Shown: piece after piece, positions 21,106-29,558 of the stretch
How positions within the stretch are numbered: position 1 is the stretch's first letter
Layout of the letters: each line of letters opens with the position of its first letter
NCBI RefSeq assembly: GCF_001044395.1
Contig: NZ_JANU01000037.1
Coordinates: 1 to 64,000 of the forward strand
Length of the DNA stretch: 64,000 nt
Direction of reading: 5' to 3'
Source: Caenimonas sp. SL110
GTDB taxonomy: Bacteria; Pseudomonadota; Gammaproteobacteria; Burkholderiales; Burkholderiaceae_C
The notes under the pieces: model-generated
Databases searched by the model: none
What the model was told of the DNA's origin: nothing
Seen by the model: the letters and a program-made list of their open reading frames with translations, nothing else
Program-made: the position numbers and the translations under genes

Positions 21106-23387
21106 AACTCGCGTGCCTGCTCCATCACGCGCTGCGCGCTGATCTCCATCAGGCAGTCACTGCGGCTTTGGCGATGGTCTTCACATCCGGCCTTGCCGCA
21201 GGGCACGCACGGCTGGCTACCCTGCATCAATGTCACGTTGCCGACGCGTTGCTCTGCCGCCACCTTCTGGAAGAGGGACGCCGCCTCGGCCTTCGCGGGC
21301 CAGGGTGCCCAGCGCACCGGATTGGTCGGCCCGAAGATCGCGATCACCGGTATCCCGGTTGCGGCTGCAAGGTGCGAGACGGATGTGTCCGGGCCGATAT
21401 AGAGCGCAGCACGCGCAAAGAGCGTGACGAGCTGATTGAAGTCGAGCTGGCCCGAGGTGTCGAGCAGCTGCGGCGCCGGCGCAATGGCACGCAGCGGTGC
21501 GATGCATTCCTGGTCACGATCACCGCCGCTTCCGGTCAGCACCACCTGCCGCCCCTGGGCGATCAAGGCACGGATCAGTTCGTCGAACTTCGCGATCGGC
21601 CATTGCTTGTAGTTCCACATGGAAGGCGCATGGACCACAACCGCGCCCGGCTTCAACGCTGCATCGACCCAGGCCGGCAATGGCGACCCCGGAGGCGGCA
21701 CCACTCGGGGCACCGCTGTCGTGCCCGCTGCAAGCCACGGTTCGATCAGGGACAGCTTTTCTACCGCGACATGCGTGGTGCCGAGGTCCCCGGCAGCCTC
21801 GACGACATGGTCCAGGATTTCTCGCTTGAGCCAGTTGCTGCCTCCGTGCGCCGGGATGATTCCGCTGCGGCAGGGCGCCGCGATCCAGCCGAGCAGATGT
21901 GCGCGGTCTCCAGGATCTGTCACCAGTGCCAGGTCGTAGCGTCGCCAGATCTGCCGGATGAGCGCGCGAGCGCCCTGAAAGCCTGCGCGCGGCCGCGTCT
22001 CGATGAAACCGTTGATCGCAGGATTGGCGCGAAGCATGCCGAGCGTGCCGGCGAAGCCCAGCACGTCGACGCGGGCGTCCGGCCAGCGCGTTCGCACGGC
22101 CTCGATCAGCGGTGTCGTGAGAAGCACATCGCCGATCTGCCGGGTTGCGATGACCAGCACGCTCTTGAGTTCGGCCGTCCGCTTGTCCTGCGCGCAGGCG
22201 TAGCGGTTTTCGGCGATGACCCAGGCCAGCAGCGCCATGTAGATGTGGCCCTCGACGAAGTCCAGCAGCAGCGAGTTGAATGCCGACCCGATGATGAATG
22301 CGAGCACCAGGCCCGTCATCAGTGCGCCAATGCCGGGGCGGGCCCGGGCAGCGGCACGCAGCGTCAGTGCAAGCCAGGCGACAAAGAGCGCGAGCGCAAT
22401 AACGCCGCCGCTGATCAGGTGCATCAGGAATTCGTTGTGCGGGTTCGTGCTGCGCATCCAGATGGCGTTGACGTGATCGACCGGCGTGCGATAGCGGGCC
22501 TGGGCCGCTTTTTCGTGTTCGCCCGCGTAGTTCGCGTAGCCGGCCCCGGCCAGCGCGTGGGTGCGGGCGAGGTCGCCAGCCACGCGCATGAGCTCGATGC
22601 GAATGCCGGTTGAAGTGATGCCTTCAGCACTGGCACTGCTGGCGCCGGCGATGCCTTCCTTGAGGCGATTGCCGACGGCATCCGAACTCATGGCCAGACC
22701 CAGCGCCACCACGAATGCGGCGAGTGTGACGACACCTCGCCAGCGACGCGGGCTGTGCAACCATGCGGCCACCGACACAAGGGCGAGCAGCACCAGGTGT
22801 CCGGTGCGCCCGTCGATCGCATAGAGCACCGTGAGCGCGAGGATCGCGGCGAGCCCCCGCGCGGGCCAGGGCCCGGGCCGGCCGCGAGCACGCATGACCA
22901 GGATGAATGCGCAGGTTGCCAGCGCGAAACCTGCCGAAATGCGCCGCGTGCCCAGGAAGGTCCCAAGCGCCGGGACATAGATGCCGATCCAGTACAGCGC
23001 CGCAAGGAAGGCGCAGCCCGCCATCAGTCCATGCACCAGGATCTGCCGATGCCGTGCATCCTGCAGCATGGCCACCAGGAGCGGCGCGAAGAGCAGCTCG
23101 TGATACCGGTTGATCGCGCCGAAGGTCGCGCCGTCGATGGCGCTCATCACCAGCGTATGCAGGGCAATGAACGCAAACAGGATCAGTCCCGTGGCCATCA
23201 CCGGATCTCTCCACGGTGCAGCGCGTATCAATTGCCGTGGCCGCATCGCAGCGAGCGCCAGCAGCACGCCCATGCTGATGGCCACGCCCGCAGAAGAAAA
23301 CGGCAGGAAGAATCCGAGCGACGCCAGGGCAAAGGACACCCAGCTGTGCCAGATGCGGATGCCGCCCGTTGCCTCGACCGCGCTCAT
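21087..23387 (-). CDS. O-antigen ligase/polymerase-GT9 glycosyltransferase fusion
   Basis: 766 residues with two parts. Residues ~15-395 are a polytopic Wzy_C/WaaL-type O-antigen ligase with about ten hydrophobic segments and the periplasmic TNPHNEF motif (H317). Residues ~408-766 are a GT9 heptosyltransferase-like domain: SVLVIATRQIGDVLLTTPL, VVVHAPSMWNYKQWP, YIGPDTSVSHLAAATGIPVIAIFGPT. These are normally separate proteins. The fusion would join a periplasmic sugar-chain transfer activity to a cytoplasmic core-sugar transferase. It overlaps msbA by four bases. Its last residues (LSLRA and the stop) come from a dispersed repeat. Which glycan it builds is not evident. Confidence 0.85.
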   Translation of the reverse strand: MSAVEATGGIRIWHSWVSFALASLGFFLPFSSAGVAISMGVLLALAAMRPRQLIRAAPWRDPVMATGLILFAFIALHTLVMSAIDGATFGAINRYHELLFAPLLVAMLQDARHRQILVHGLMAGCAFLAALYWIGIYVPALGTFLGTRRISAGFALATCAFILVMRARGRPGPWPARGLAAILALTVLYAIDGRTGHLVLLALVSVAAWLHSPRRWRGVVTLAAFVVALGLAMSSDAVGNRLKEGIAGASSASAEGITSTGIRIELMRVAGDLARTHALAGAGYANYAGEHEKAAQARYRTPVDHVNAIWMRSTNPHNEFLMHLISGGVIALALFVAWLALTLRAAARARPGIGALMTGLVLAFIIGSAFNSLLLDFVEGHIYMALLAWVIAENRYACAQDKRTAELKSVLVIATRQIGDVLLTTPLIEAVRTRWPDARVDVLGFAGTLGMLRANPAINGFIETRPRAGFQGARALIRQIWRRYDLALVTDPGDRAHLLGWIAAPCRSGIIPAHGGSNWLKREILDHVVEAAGDLGTTHVAVEKLSLIEPWLAAGTTAVPRVVPPPGSPLPAWVDAALKPGAVVVHAPSMWNYKQWPIAKFDELIRALIAQGRQVVLTGSGGDRDQECIAPLRAIAPAPQLLDTSGQLDFNQLVTLFARAALYIGPDTSVSHLAAATGIPVIAIFGPTNPVRWAPWPAKAEAASLFQKVAAEQRVGNVTLMQGSQPCVPCGKAGCEDHRQSRSDCLMEISAQRVMEQARELLSLRA

Positions 23388-25123
23388 TGCGCGCCGAACT
23401 GCAAGGCGTGCAGCTTTGCGTAGAGACCGCCCTGCGCCAGCAGTTGCGCGTGCGGGCCGCTCTCCATGATGCGGCCCTGGTCGAGCACCACCACCGTATC
23501 GGCGTGTTCAATCGTCGAGAGGCGGTGCGCAACGATGAGCGTGGTGCGTCCGGCCATCAGCCGCTGCAGGGCTTCCTGCACCAGTCGTTCGGATGCGGTG
23601 TCCAGCGCCGAGGTAGCTTCGTCGAGGATGAGAACCGGCGCGTCCTTGTAAAGGGCCCGCGCGATGGCAACACGCTGGCGCTGTCCGCCCGAAAGCGTCA
23701 CGGCGTTGTGGCCCAGCACTGTTTCCAGCCCTTGCGGCAAGGCCGTTGCCACATCCGCGAGGTTCGCGGCTTCTATGCAGCGGCGCAGCTTGTTGTCATC
23801 TCGCGCATTGCCCAGGGCGACGTTGGCGGCCAGCGTGTCATTGAACATCACCACGTCCTGGCTCACGAGCGCAAACTGCCTGCGCAGCGCTTCCAGGCTC
23901 CAGTGCGTGACGTCGTGACCGTCGAGCAGCACGCGGCCTTCGGTGGGTGCGACGAAGCGTGGCAACAGGTTGGCCAGTGTCGTCTTGCCCGAGCCGGACG
24001 GCCCGACCAGCGCGATGACCTGCCCGGGTTCGATGGACAGCGACACGCCGTCGAGTGCGGCCGGACCGTCTTCGAGATAGCGAACGGCCACGGCCTCCAG
24101 GTCGATACGGCCCTGCGCACGATCGGGCGCATAGGTGCCGCCCGATTCGGCCGGGGTCTTTTCGATCAGGTCCATCGCCCGCTGCACGGCAGCCAGGCCG
24201 CGCGCGATCGGATTGGCAACCTCTGACAGTCGCTTGATCGGTGCGATCAGCATCAGCATCGCGGTGATGAACGAGGCGAACGTGCCCACGGTGATGCCGT
24301 CCCGGCTTTGCCAGAGCGCAATGCAGATCACGATGGACAGCGCCATGGCAGCCAGCATGTGCGTGAGCGGCGTGACCGAAGCCGACGCCACCGCCGTCTT
24401 CATGGCCAGGCGTCGCAGCGCAGACCCCAGCGCGAGAAAGCGGCTGGCCTGCGCAGGCTGCGCGCCGTGCAGGCGCACCACGCGCGCGGCGAGCACGTTT
24501 TCTTCGACGACATACGCCAGTTCATTGGTTGCTTCCTGCGTGGCACGCGCGATGCGATACAGGCGCCGGGACACCGTGCGGATCAGCCAGGCCACGCCGG
24601 GCACGATGAGAAACACGATCAGTGTGAGCTGCCAGTTCAGCAGCAGCAGGTAGACGAGCAGGGCAACCAGCGCCACGCTGTCCTTGAGCAGGCCGATGAC
24701 GGCGTTGACCAGCAGCGTTGCGCCGTTCTGCACTTCAAAGACGACGGTGTTGGAAAGGGCGGTCGCGTTCTGTTCGCGAAAGAGCGACAGGCGCGCGTCG
24801 AGCAGTCGAGCGAACATGTCGCGCCGCAGCAGCAGCAGGCCGTCTTGCGTGATCTTGGCCAGCGCGATGTCGGCGAGGAACCCGGCGGTGCCGCGCACCG
24901 CGAAGATCAGCAAGAGGGCGGCCGGCACCGTCCACAACTCGATACCCTTGGGCGAGAAGCCGCGGTCGAGCAGCGGCTTGAGCAAGGCGGGCACAAGGGG
25001 CTCGGTTGCCGAGGCGACGATGGTCGCCAGGATTGCCAGCAGCCATGCGCCGCGCGCGCGGCCGAAATAGGGCGCGAGCCAGCGAACCGTCGACCGGACG
25101 GTGACCATGTCGGGCCGGATCAT
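23384..25123 (-). CDS. msbA: Lipid A export ABC transporter, ATP-binding/permease protein
   Basis: 579 residues, the typical MsbA length; it flips lipid A-core across the inner membrane. An N-terminal six-helix permease (for example LVALLVYLLLLNWQLTLIVF) is followed by an ABC domain with Walker A GPSGSGKTT, signature LSGGQRQRVAIARAL and Walker B LILDEATSALD. It is translationally coupled (ATGA) to the downstream ligase-GT9 fusion, consistent with a joint LPS role. It is divergent from the GT2 gene at 25192, with 68 bases between starts. Confidence 0.93.
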   Translation of the reverse strand: MIRPDMVTVRSTVRWLAPYFGRARGAWLLAILATIVASATEPLVPALLKPLLDRGFSPKGIELWTVPAALLLIFAVRGTAGFLADIALAKITQDGLLLLRRDMFARLLDARLSLFREQNATALSNTVVFEVQNGATLLVNAVIGLLKDSVALVALLVYLLLLNWQLTLIVFLIVPGVAWLIRTVSRRLYRIARATQEATNELAYVVEENVLAARVVRLHGAQPAQASRFLALGSALRRLAMKTAVASASVTPLTHMLAAMALSIVICIALWQSRDGITVGTFASFITAMLMLIAPIKRLSEVANPIARGLAAVQRAMDLIEKTPAESGGTYAPDRAQGRIDLEAVAVRYLEDGPAALDGVSLSIEPGQVIALVGPSGSGKTTLANLLPRFVAPTEGRVLLDGHDVTHWSLEALRRQFALVSQDVVMFNDTLAANVALGNARDDNKLRRCIEAANLADVATALPQGLETVLGHNAVTLSGGQRQRVAIARALYKDAPVLILDEATSALDTASERLVQEALQRLMAGRTTLIVAHRLSTIEHADTVVVLDQGRIMESGPHAQLLAQGGLYAKLHALQFGAQ

Positions 25124-25191
25124 TTCTGCGGGGTGGGGAACAGGCTAACCCTCATAATCAGTCAAGCAACCTCAAATTATCTTCGACTCGC

Positions 25192-25983
25192 GTGTCATCT
25201 CCTGCTGCCGCCGGCCTCTCTGTCATCGTCATCACCCGGGATGAGTCCGAACGGCTGCGCGGCTGCCTTGAATCCGTGTCTTTCGCCAGCGAAGTCGTCG
25301 TGGTCGATAGTGGCAGCAAAGACGACACAGCGAGCATTGCAAGGAGTATGGGTGCTCGCGTCACCGAAACGTCCGATTGGCCCGGTTTCGGCCCCCAGAA
25401 AAATCGCGCACTCGACCTGGCCGCCGGCCCGTGGATTCTGTCCATCGATGCCGACGAGCGCGTGACACCGCAATTGCAGGCCGCCATCATCGCCGCGATC
25501 AGTCGCACCGATTTCGATGCCTGGGCCTTCGATCGGCGATCGAGCTATTGCGGCCAGTTCATGGCGCACTCGGGCTGGAGCCCGGATTACCTGGTGCGGC
25601 TTTTCCGCAAGGGCAGCGCGCGATTTTCAGACGACCTCGTTCATGAATCGCTGCGGGTCATGGGGCCCGATAGCAGGATTGGCCGCATCGACGCCAGCCA
25701 CGGCCAACTGCTGCACGAGAGCTTTGCCGATTTCGAATCGGTGCTCGACAAGGTCAATCGTTATTCCACCGCAGGCGCGAGAGCCTTGCACGGCAAAGGC
25801 GTCAAGGGCTCGCTGGGCAAGGCCATCGGCCATGGCCTCTGGGCGTTTTTGCGCACCTACATTTTCAAGCGCGGCTTTCTCGATGGACGCCTGGGCCTGG
25901 CCCTGGCGATCTCCAATGCAGAAGGCACCTATTACCGTTATCTCAAACTATGGTTGATGCAGCGCCGTGGCACGCCCGGATGA
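25192..25983 (+). CDS. GT2 glycosyltransferase, WaaE/KdtX-like (LPS core)
   Basis: 263 residues starting at a GTG (25192). The N-terminal GT2 fold is clear: LSVIVITRDESERLRGCLES, VVVDSGSKDDT, and a DXD-type motif in ILSIDADERVT. The C-terminal half (GWSPDYLVRLFRKG, FDHVH-like region, GFLDGRLGLALA) matches the WaaE/KdtX subgroup that adds a glucose to the inner core. It is coupled by ATGA to the next GT2 gene. The acceptor sugar is inferred from family only. Confidence 0.85.
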   Translation: MSSPAAAGLSVIVITRDESERLRGCLESVSFASEVVVVDSGSKDDTASIARSMGARVTETSDWPGFGPQKNRALDLAAGPWILSIDADERVTPQLQAAIIAAISRTDFDAWAFDRRSSYCGQFMAHSGWSPDYLVRLFRKGSARFSDDLVHESLRVMGPDSRIGRIDASHGQLLHESFADFESVLDKVNRYSTAGARALHGKGVKGSLGKAIGHGLWAFLRTYIFKRGFLDGRLGLALAISNAEGTYYRYLKLWLMQRRGTPG

Positions 25984-26819
25984 AGATTGCTTTCGTTGTT
26001 CTGACCTACAACCGGCCCGACGCCTTGCTCGCCGTCCTGCGAGCGCTCGCGCCGCAGTGCCCGTCCGATGCAGTGGTCATCATTGCCGACGACGGTTCAC
26101 GCGCTGACGCGGTTGCCGCGATGCGACAGGGCCTGCCGAAGTTTGCATGCCCCGTGCGCCATGTGTGGCACCCCGACATTGGTTTCACCGCGTCGCGCGC
26201 GCGCAATCTCGGCGCCTTCGATTCGCATGCGGACTATGTCGTGTTCCTCGATGGCGATTGCGTGCCGAGTCCCCACTTCGTCAGGGCGCACATCGCACTC
26301 GCGCAGCCCGGCTACTTCGTCAATGGCAACCGGGTCCTGCTCAGTCCCGACATGACGCGCCGCGTGTCGGCAACCGATGCGCCTGAACACATCGGCATGC
26401 TTGAGTGGCTTCGACTGCGAATGGCCGGCGACGTTAACAAACTGACGCATCTCGTTTACTGGGCAGGGGCTCCGGGTCGTGTAGAAAGCACGTTCCGCTG
26501 GAAAAGCATACGCAGCTGTAATTTTGGTGTCTGGTATCGTGACTTCGAGCTGGTGAACGGCTTCGACGAAACCTTCCATGGCTGGGGTCACGAAGATGCG
26601 GACCTGGTGCTGCGGCTGCATCACCTGGGATTGAGCCGAAAGAACGGTTTCCTGGCCACCGAGGTGCTGCACCTGTGGCACGACGAGTCGAGTCGCGACA
26701 GCGAGGAGCTCAACCGTGAAAGGGTGCTGCAGCGGATGAAGGGAAACCTGGTGCGTGCACAAAAGGGTCTGGCTGAGCTTGCGAGCGACCCCGCGCCAAC
26801 CGTCACCACATTGAATTGA
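25980..26819 (+). CDS. GT2 glycosyltransferase with galactosyltransferase-type C-terminal motif
   Basis: 279 residues from the ATG at 25980 (MKIAFVVLTYNRPDALL), which overlaps the preceding stop. It has a GT-A fold with the DXD motif FLDGDCVPS and the FDETFHGWGHEDADLVLRL segment typical of chondroitin-synthase-like and N-terminal galactosyltransferase-type GT2 enzymes. It probably acts with its upstream partner on LPS or another surface glycan. An ATG 30 bases upstream in the same frame lies inside the previous gene and is unlikely. Confidence 0.83.
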   Translation: MKIAFVVLTYNRPDALLAVLRALAPQCPSDAVVIIADDGSRADAVAAMRQGLPKFACPVRHVWHPDIGFTASRARNLGAFDSHADYVVFLDGDCVPSPHFVRAHIALAQPGYFVNGNRVLLSPDMTRRVSATDAPEHIGMLEWLRLRMAGDVNKLTHLVYWAGAPGRVESTFRWKSIRSCNFGVWYRDFELVNGFDETFHGWGHEDADLVLRLHHLGLSRKNGFLATEVLHLWHDESSRDSEELNRERVLQRMKGNLVRAQKGLAELASDPAPTVTTLN

Positions 26820-26854
26820 ATTGAACCCAATCGACGATAGAGAGACTAACGAGC

Positions 26855-28138
26855 ATGAATGAAACTCTGCAATGGCGCCGGCGCCAGATCGTGGGCTTGC
26901 TGGGTGCCACGGCTGCGCTGCCGGCGCTGGCCCAATTCCGGGTCGAAGTCACGGGCGTCGGCCTGACCCAGTTGCCCATTGCGATCGCACCGTTTCGCGG
27001 TGAAGCGGGCTCACCGCAAAAGATCGCCGCGATCATCCAGGCCGACCTCGAGCGCAGCGGCCAGTTCCGCGCCATCGATGCATCCAGCGCCAACCTCGAC
27101 GATGCGAGTCCGCCCGACGTGGCACCCTGGCGGCAACGGGGCGCCGATTCGCTGGCTGTGGGCAGCGTGACGCGTCTGGCCGACGGCCGCTTCGATGTGC
27201 GATTTCGACTGTGGGACGTGGTTCGTGCGCAGGGCCTGGGCGCGCAGAGCTATGCAGTGACGGCGGCCGATTTGCGCCTGGCTGCGCACCGCATTGCTGA
27301 CTTCATCTACGAAAAACTCACCGGCGAGAAGGGCATCTTTTCAACGCGCATCGCCTACGTCACCAAGGCTGCGAACCGCTACAACCTGTGGGTCGCGGAC
27401 TCCGACGGCGAGAACGCGCAATCGGCTCTTGCGAGTGCCGAACCCATCATCTCCCCGGCGTGGTCGTCCAATGGTTCCCAGCTGGCGTACGTGTCGTTCG
27501 AGTCGCGCAAGCCGGTTGTGTACGTGCATGACGTCGCCACCGGCAGGCGCAGGCTCATCGCCAACTTCCGCGGCTCCAACAGTGCGCCCGCATGGTCGCC
27601 CGACGGGCGCACGCTGGCTGTCACGCTCAGCCGTGACGGCGGCTCGCAGCTCTACACCATCGATGCCAACGGCGGCGAGCCCAGGCGGCTCACGCAGTCA
27701 GCAGGCATCGATACCGAGCCGACTTATTCGCCTGACGGGCGCAGCATTTTCTTTGTGAGCGACCGCGGCGGCGCGCCGCAGATCTACCGGATGGGCGCCA
27801 CTGGCGGCAACCCGGAACGCGTCACCTTTACCGGGAGTTACAACATCTCTCCCGCACTGAGCCCAGACGGCAAGTGGTTGGCCTACATTTCCCGGATCAA
27901 TGGGCAATTCAAGTTGCAACTCATGGAACTGGGCGCAGGTAGCGTTACTTCCATCACCGATACGTCGGCTGACGAATGCCCGAGCTTTGCACCCAACGGC
28001 CGGCTCATCATGTACGCCACGCGCCAGGCAGGCGCCGAGGCGCTGATGACCACCACCCTCGACGGAAAGATCAAGGCCCGGCTTCGAGGGCAGGGCGGCG
28101 ATATTCGCGAGCCCGACTGGGGTCCCTTTCAGAAATGA
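26855..28138 (+). CDS. tolB: Tol-Pal system protein TolB
   Basis: 427 residues. It is a periplasmic six-bladed beta-propeller of the Tol-Pal envelope system that binds Pal. The N-terminal signal has Arg-Arg-Arg before the hydrophobic core (RRRQIVGLLGATAALPALA), a twin-Arg-like pattern. Propeller repeats are evident as ISPAWSSNGSQLAYVSFES, APAWSPDGRTLAVTLS, EPTYSPDGRSIFFVSD and SPALSPDGKWLAYIS. pal and cpoB follow; tolQRA are not upstream, where glycosyltransferase genes lie instead. Confidence 0.96.
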   Translation: MNETLQWRRRQIVGLLGATAALPALAQFRVEVTGVGLTQLPIAIAPFRGEAGSPQKIAAIIQADLERSGQFRAIDASSANLDDASPPDVAPWRQRGADSLAVGSVTRLADGRFDVRFRLWDVVRAQGLGAQSYAVTAADLRLAAHRIADFIYEKLTGEKGIFSTRIAYVTKAANRYNLWVADSDGENAQSALASAEPIISPAWSSNGSQLAYVSFESRKPVVYVHDVATGRRRLIANFRGSNSAPAWSPDGRTLAVTLSRDGGSQLYTIDANGGEPRRLTQSAGIDTEPTYSPDGRSIFFVSDRGGAPQIYRMGATGGNPERVTFTGSYNISPALSPDGKWLAYISRINGQFKLQLMELGAGSVTSITDTSADECPSFAPNGRLIMYATRQAGAEALMTTTLDGKIKARLRGQGGDIREPDWGPFQK

Positions 28139-28191
28139 TCCAGACCACCCGGGAACTGATTCCAGAATTCACACCATCAGGAGGTATTTGA

Positions 28192-28722
28192 ATGATCAAT
28201 CGCATGTTGCTGGCCCTTGGCCTTGCCGTCGCCATCGCAGGCTGTTCCAGCGTGCCACTTGAAGAGGCGCCCGTCGTTGACAAGGCGCCTGTCGTCGTGA
28301 GCGCAGGCGGTGCGGGCACGGGCGGAGTCGGCCAGTCGAGCGTGCGTCCGGTGCAGGCTGACGAGGTCGGCCCCAATCGCGGCGGCCCCGTCAATGTGTC
28401 GCGCCTGGTGTACTTCGACTACGACAGCTATTCGATCAAGCCCGAGTTCCAGAACCTGATCTCCGCCCACGCCAACTTCATGAAGCAGAACCCCGGCCGT
28501 CGCATGAACATCGAAGGCCACACCGATGAGCGCGGCGGGCGCGAGTACAACCTGGCGCTGGGCCAGCGCCGCTCCGAGGCAGTGCGCCGCGCTCTGGGGC
28601 TGCTCGGCGTGCCCGATGCGCAACTGGAGGCCGTGAGCTTCGGCAAGGAAAAGCCAGCGGTGCCGGGCTCGGATGAGTCGGCTTATTCGCAGAACCGGCG
28701 CGCAGAAATCGTTTACCGCTGA
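28192..28722 (+). CDS. pal: Peptidoglycan-associated lipoprotein Pal
   Basis: 176 residues. The lipoprotein signal ends AIAGC, with Cys18 lipidated and Ser at +2, which favours the outer membrane. A linker is followed by an OmpA-like peptidoglycan-binding domain (~residues 70-176: VYFDYDSYSIKPEF, IEGHTDERGGREYNLALGQR). The upstream AGGAGG-like site at about 28180 is a strong ribosome binding site. Its TGA overlaps the cpoB ATG. Confidence 0.96.
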   Translation: MINRMLLALGLAVAIAGCSSVPLEEAPVVDKAPVVVSAGGAGTGGVGQSSVRPVQADEVGPNRGGPVNVSRLVYFDYDSYSIKPEFQNLISAHANFMKQNPGRRMNIEGHTDERGGREYNLALGQRRSEAVRRALGLLGVPDAQLEAVSFGKEKPAVPGSDESAYSQNRRAEIVYR

Positions 28723-29543
28723 TGAACGCGCCAACTAATTATTCGGCTGCTGCTGCTGTGCTGCAGCGCAGCACCGGCTGGCGCTCTTTGGCCCCCGCTG
28801 TGATGGCGGCTGTGCTCCTGGGCACGACGTCGTTCGCTTCGGCTGCGCTCTTCGAGGACGACGAGGCACGCCGCGCCATTCTTGACCTGCGCCAGCGTGT
28901 CGATGCCAACCGATCCGCAGGCGATCGCCTGGTCGACGACCTGCGCAATGACACACAGCAGATGCGGCGCAGCATGCTCGACCTGCAATCGCAGATCGAA
29001 ACGCTGCGCGCTGAAATCGCCCGCATGAACGGCACCAACGAGCAGCTGATGCGTCAGCTCTCCGAATTGCAGCGCGGCCAGAAAGATATCGCCCAGGGTG
29101 TTGAAGAGCGCCTGCGCAAGGTGGAGCCCGCCAAGGTGTCTGTCGATGGGCGCGAGTTCATTGCCGACCCTGCCGAGTCGCGCGAATTTGAAGCGGCGCT
29201 GGCTGCGTTCCGCAAGGGCGAATTTCCGGCAGCGCAAACCGCGTTCGCAGAATTCATCCGCCGTTTTCCGCAGAGCGGATTTCGCCCCACGGCTCTTTTC
29301 TGGCTGGGCAACGCGCAGTACGCCAACCGCGACTATCGCGGTGCCATCGGCAACTTCCGAGCGCTGCTCACGGCTGCGCCAGATCATCCGCGTGCCGCAG
29401 AGGCCGTGTTGTCGATCGCCAATTGCCAGATCGAGTTGAAGGACAACGCTGGCGCCAGGCGCACGCTGGGTGAAGTCGTTGCGTCGTATCCGCAATCGGA
29501 AGCTGCACAAGCGGCCAGGGAACGGCTCGCTCGCCTTCGCTGA
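28722..29543 (+). CDS. cpoB: Cell division coordinator CpoB (YbgF)
   Basis: 273 residues. The signal peptide ends near residue 41 (SFASAALF), after an unusually long N-region of about 20 residues. Residues ~45-110 form a coiled coil (trimerisation region) and the C-terminal half has TPR repeats (FRKGEFPAAQTAFAEFIRRF, ALFWLGNAQYANRDY). CpoB links Tol-Pal to septal peptidoglycan synthesis. It shares one base with pal, so the two are coupled. Confidence 0.92.
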   Translation: MNAPTNYSAAAAVLQRSTGWRSLAPAVMAAVLLGTTSFASAALFEDDEARRAILDLRQRVDANRSAGDRLVDDLRNDTQQMRRSMLDLQSQIETLRAEIARMNGTNEQLMRQLSELQRGQKDIAQGVEERLRKVEPAKVSVDGREFIADPAESREFEAALAAFRKGEFPAAQTAFAEFIRRFPQSGFRPTALFWLGNAQYANRDYRGAIGNFRALLTAAPDHPRAAEAVLSIANCQIELKDNAGARRTLGEVVASYPQSEAAQAARERLARLR

Positions 29544-29558
29544 ACTCAGCCGGTTCGT

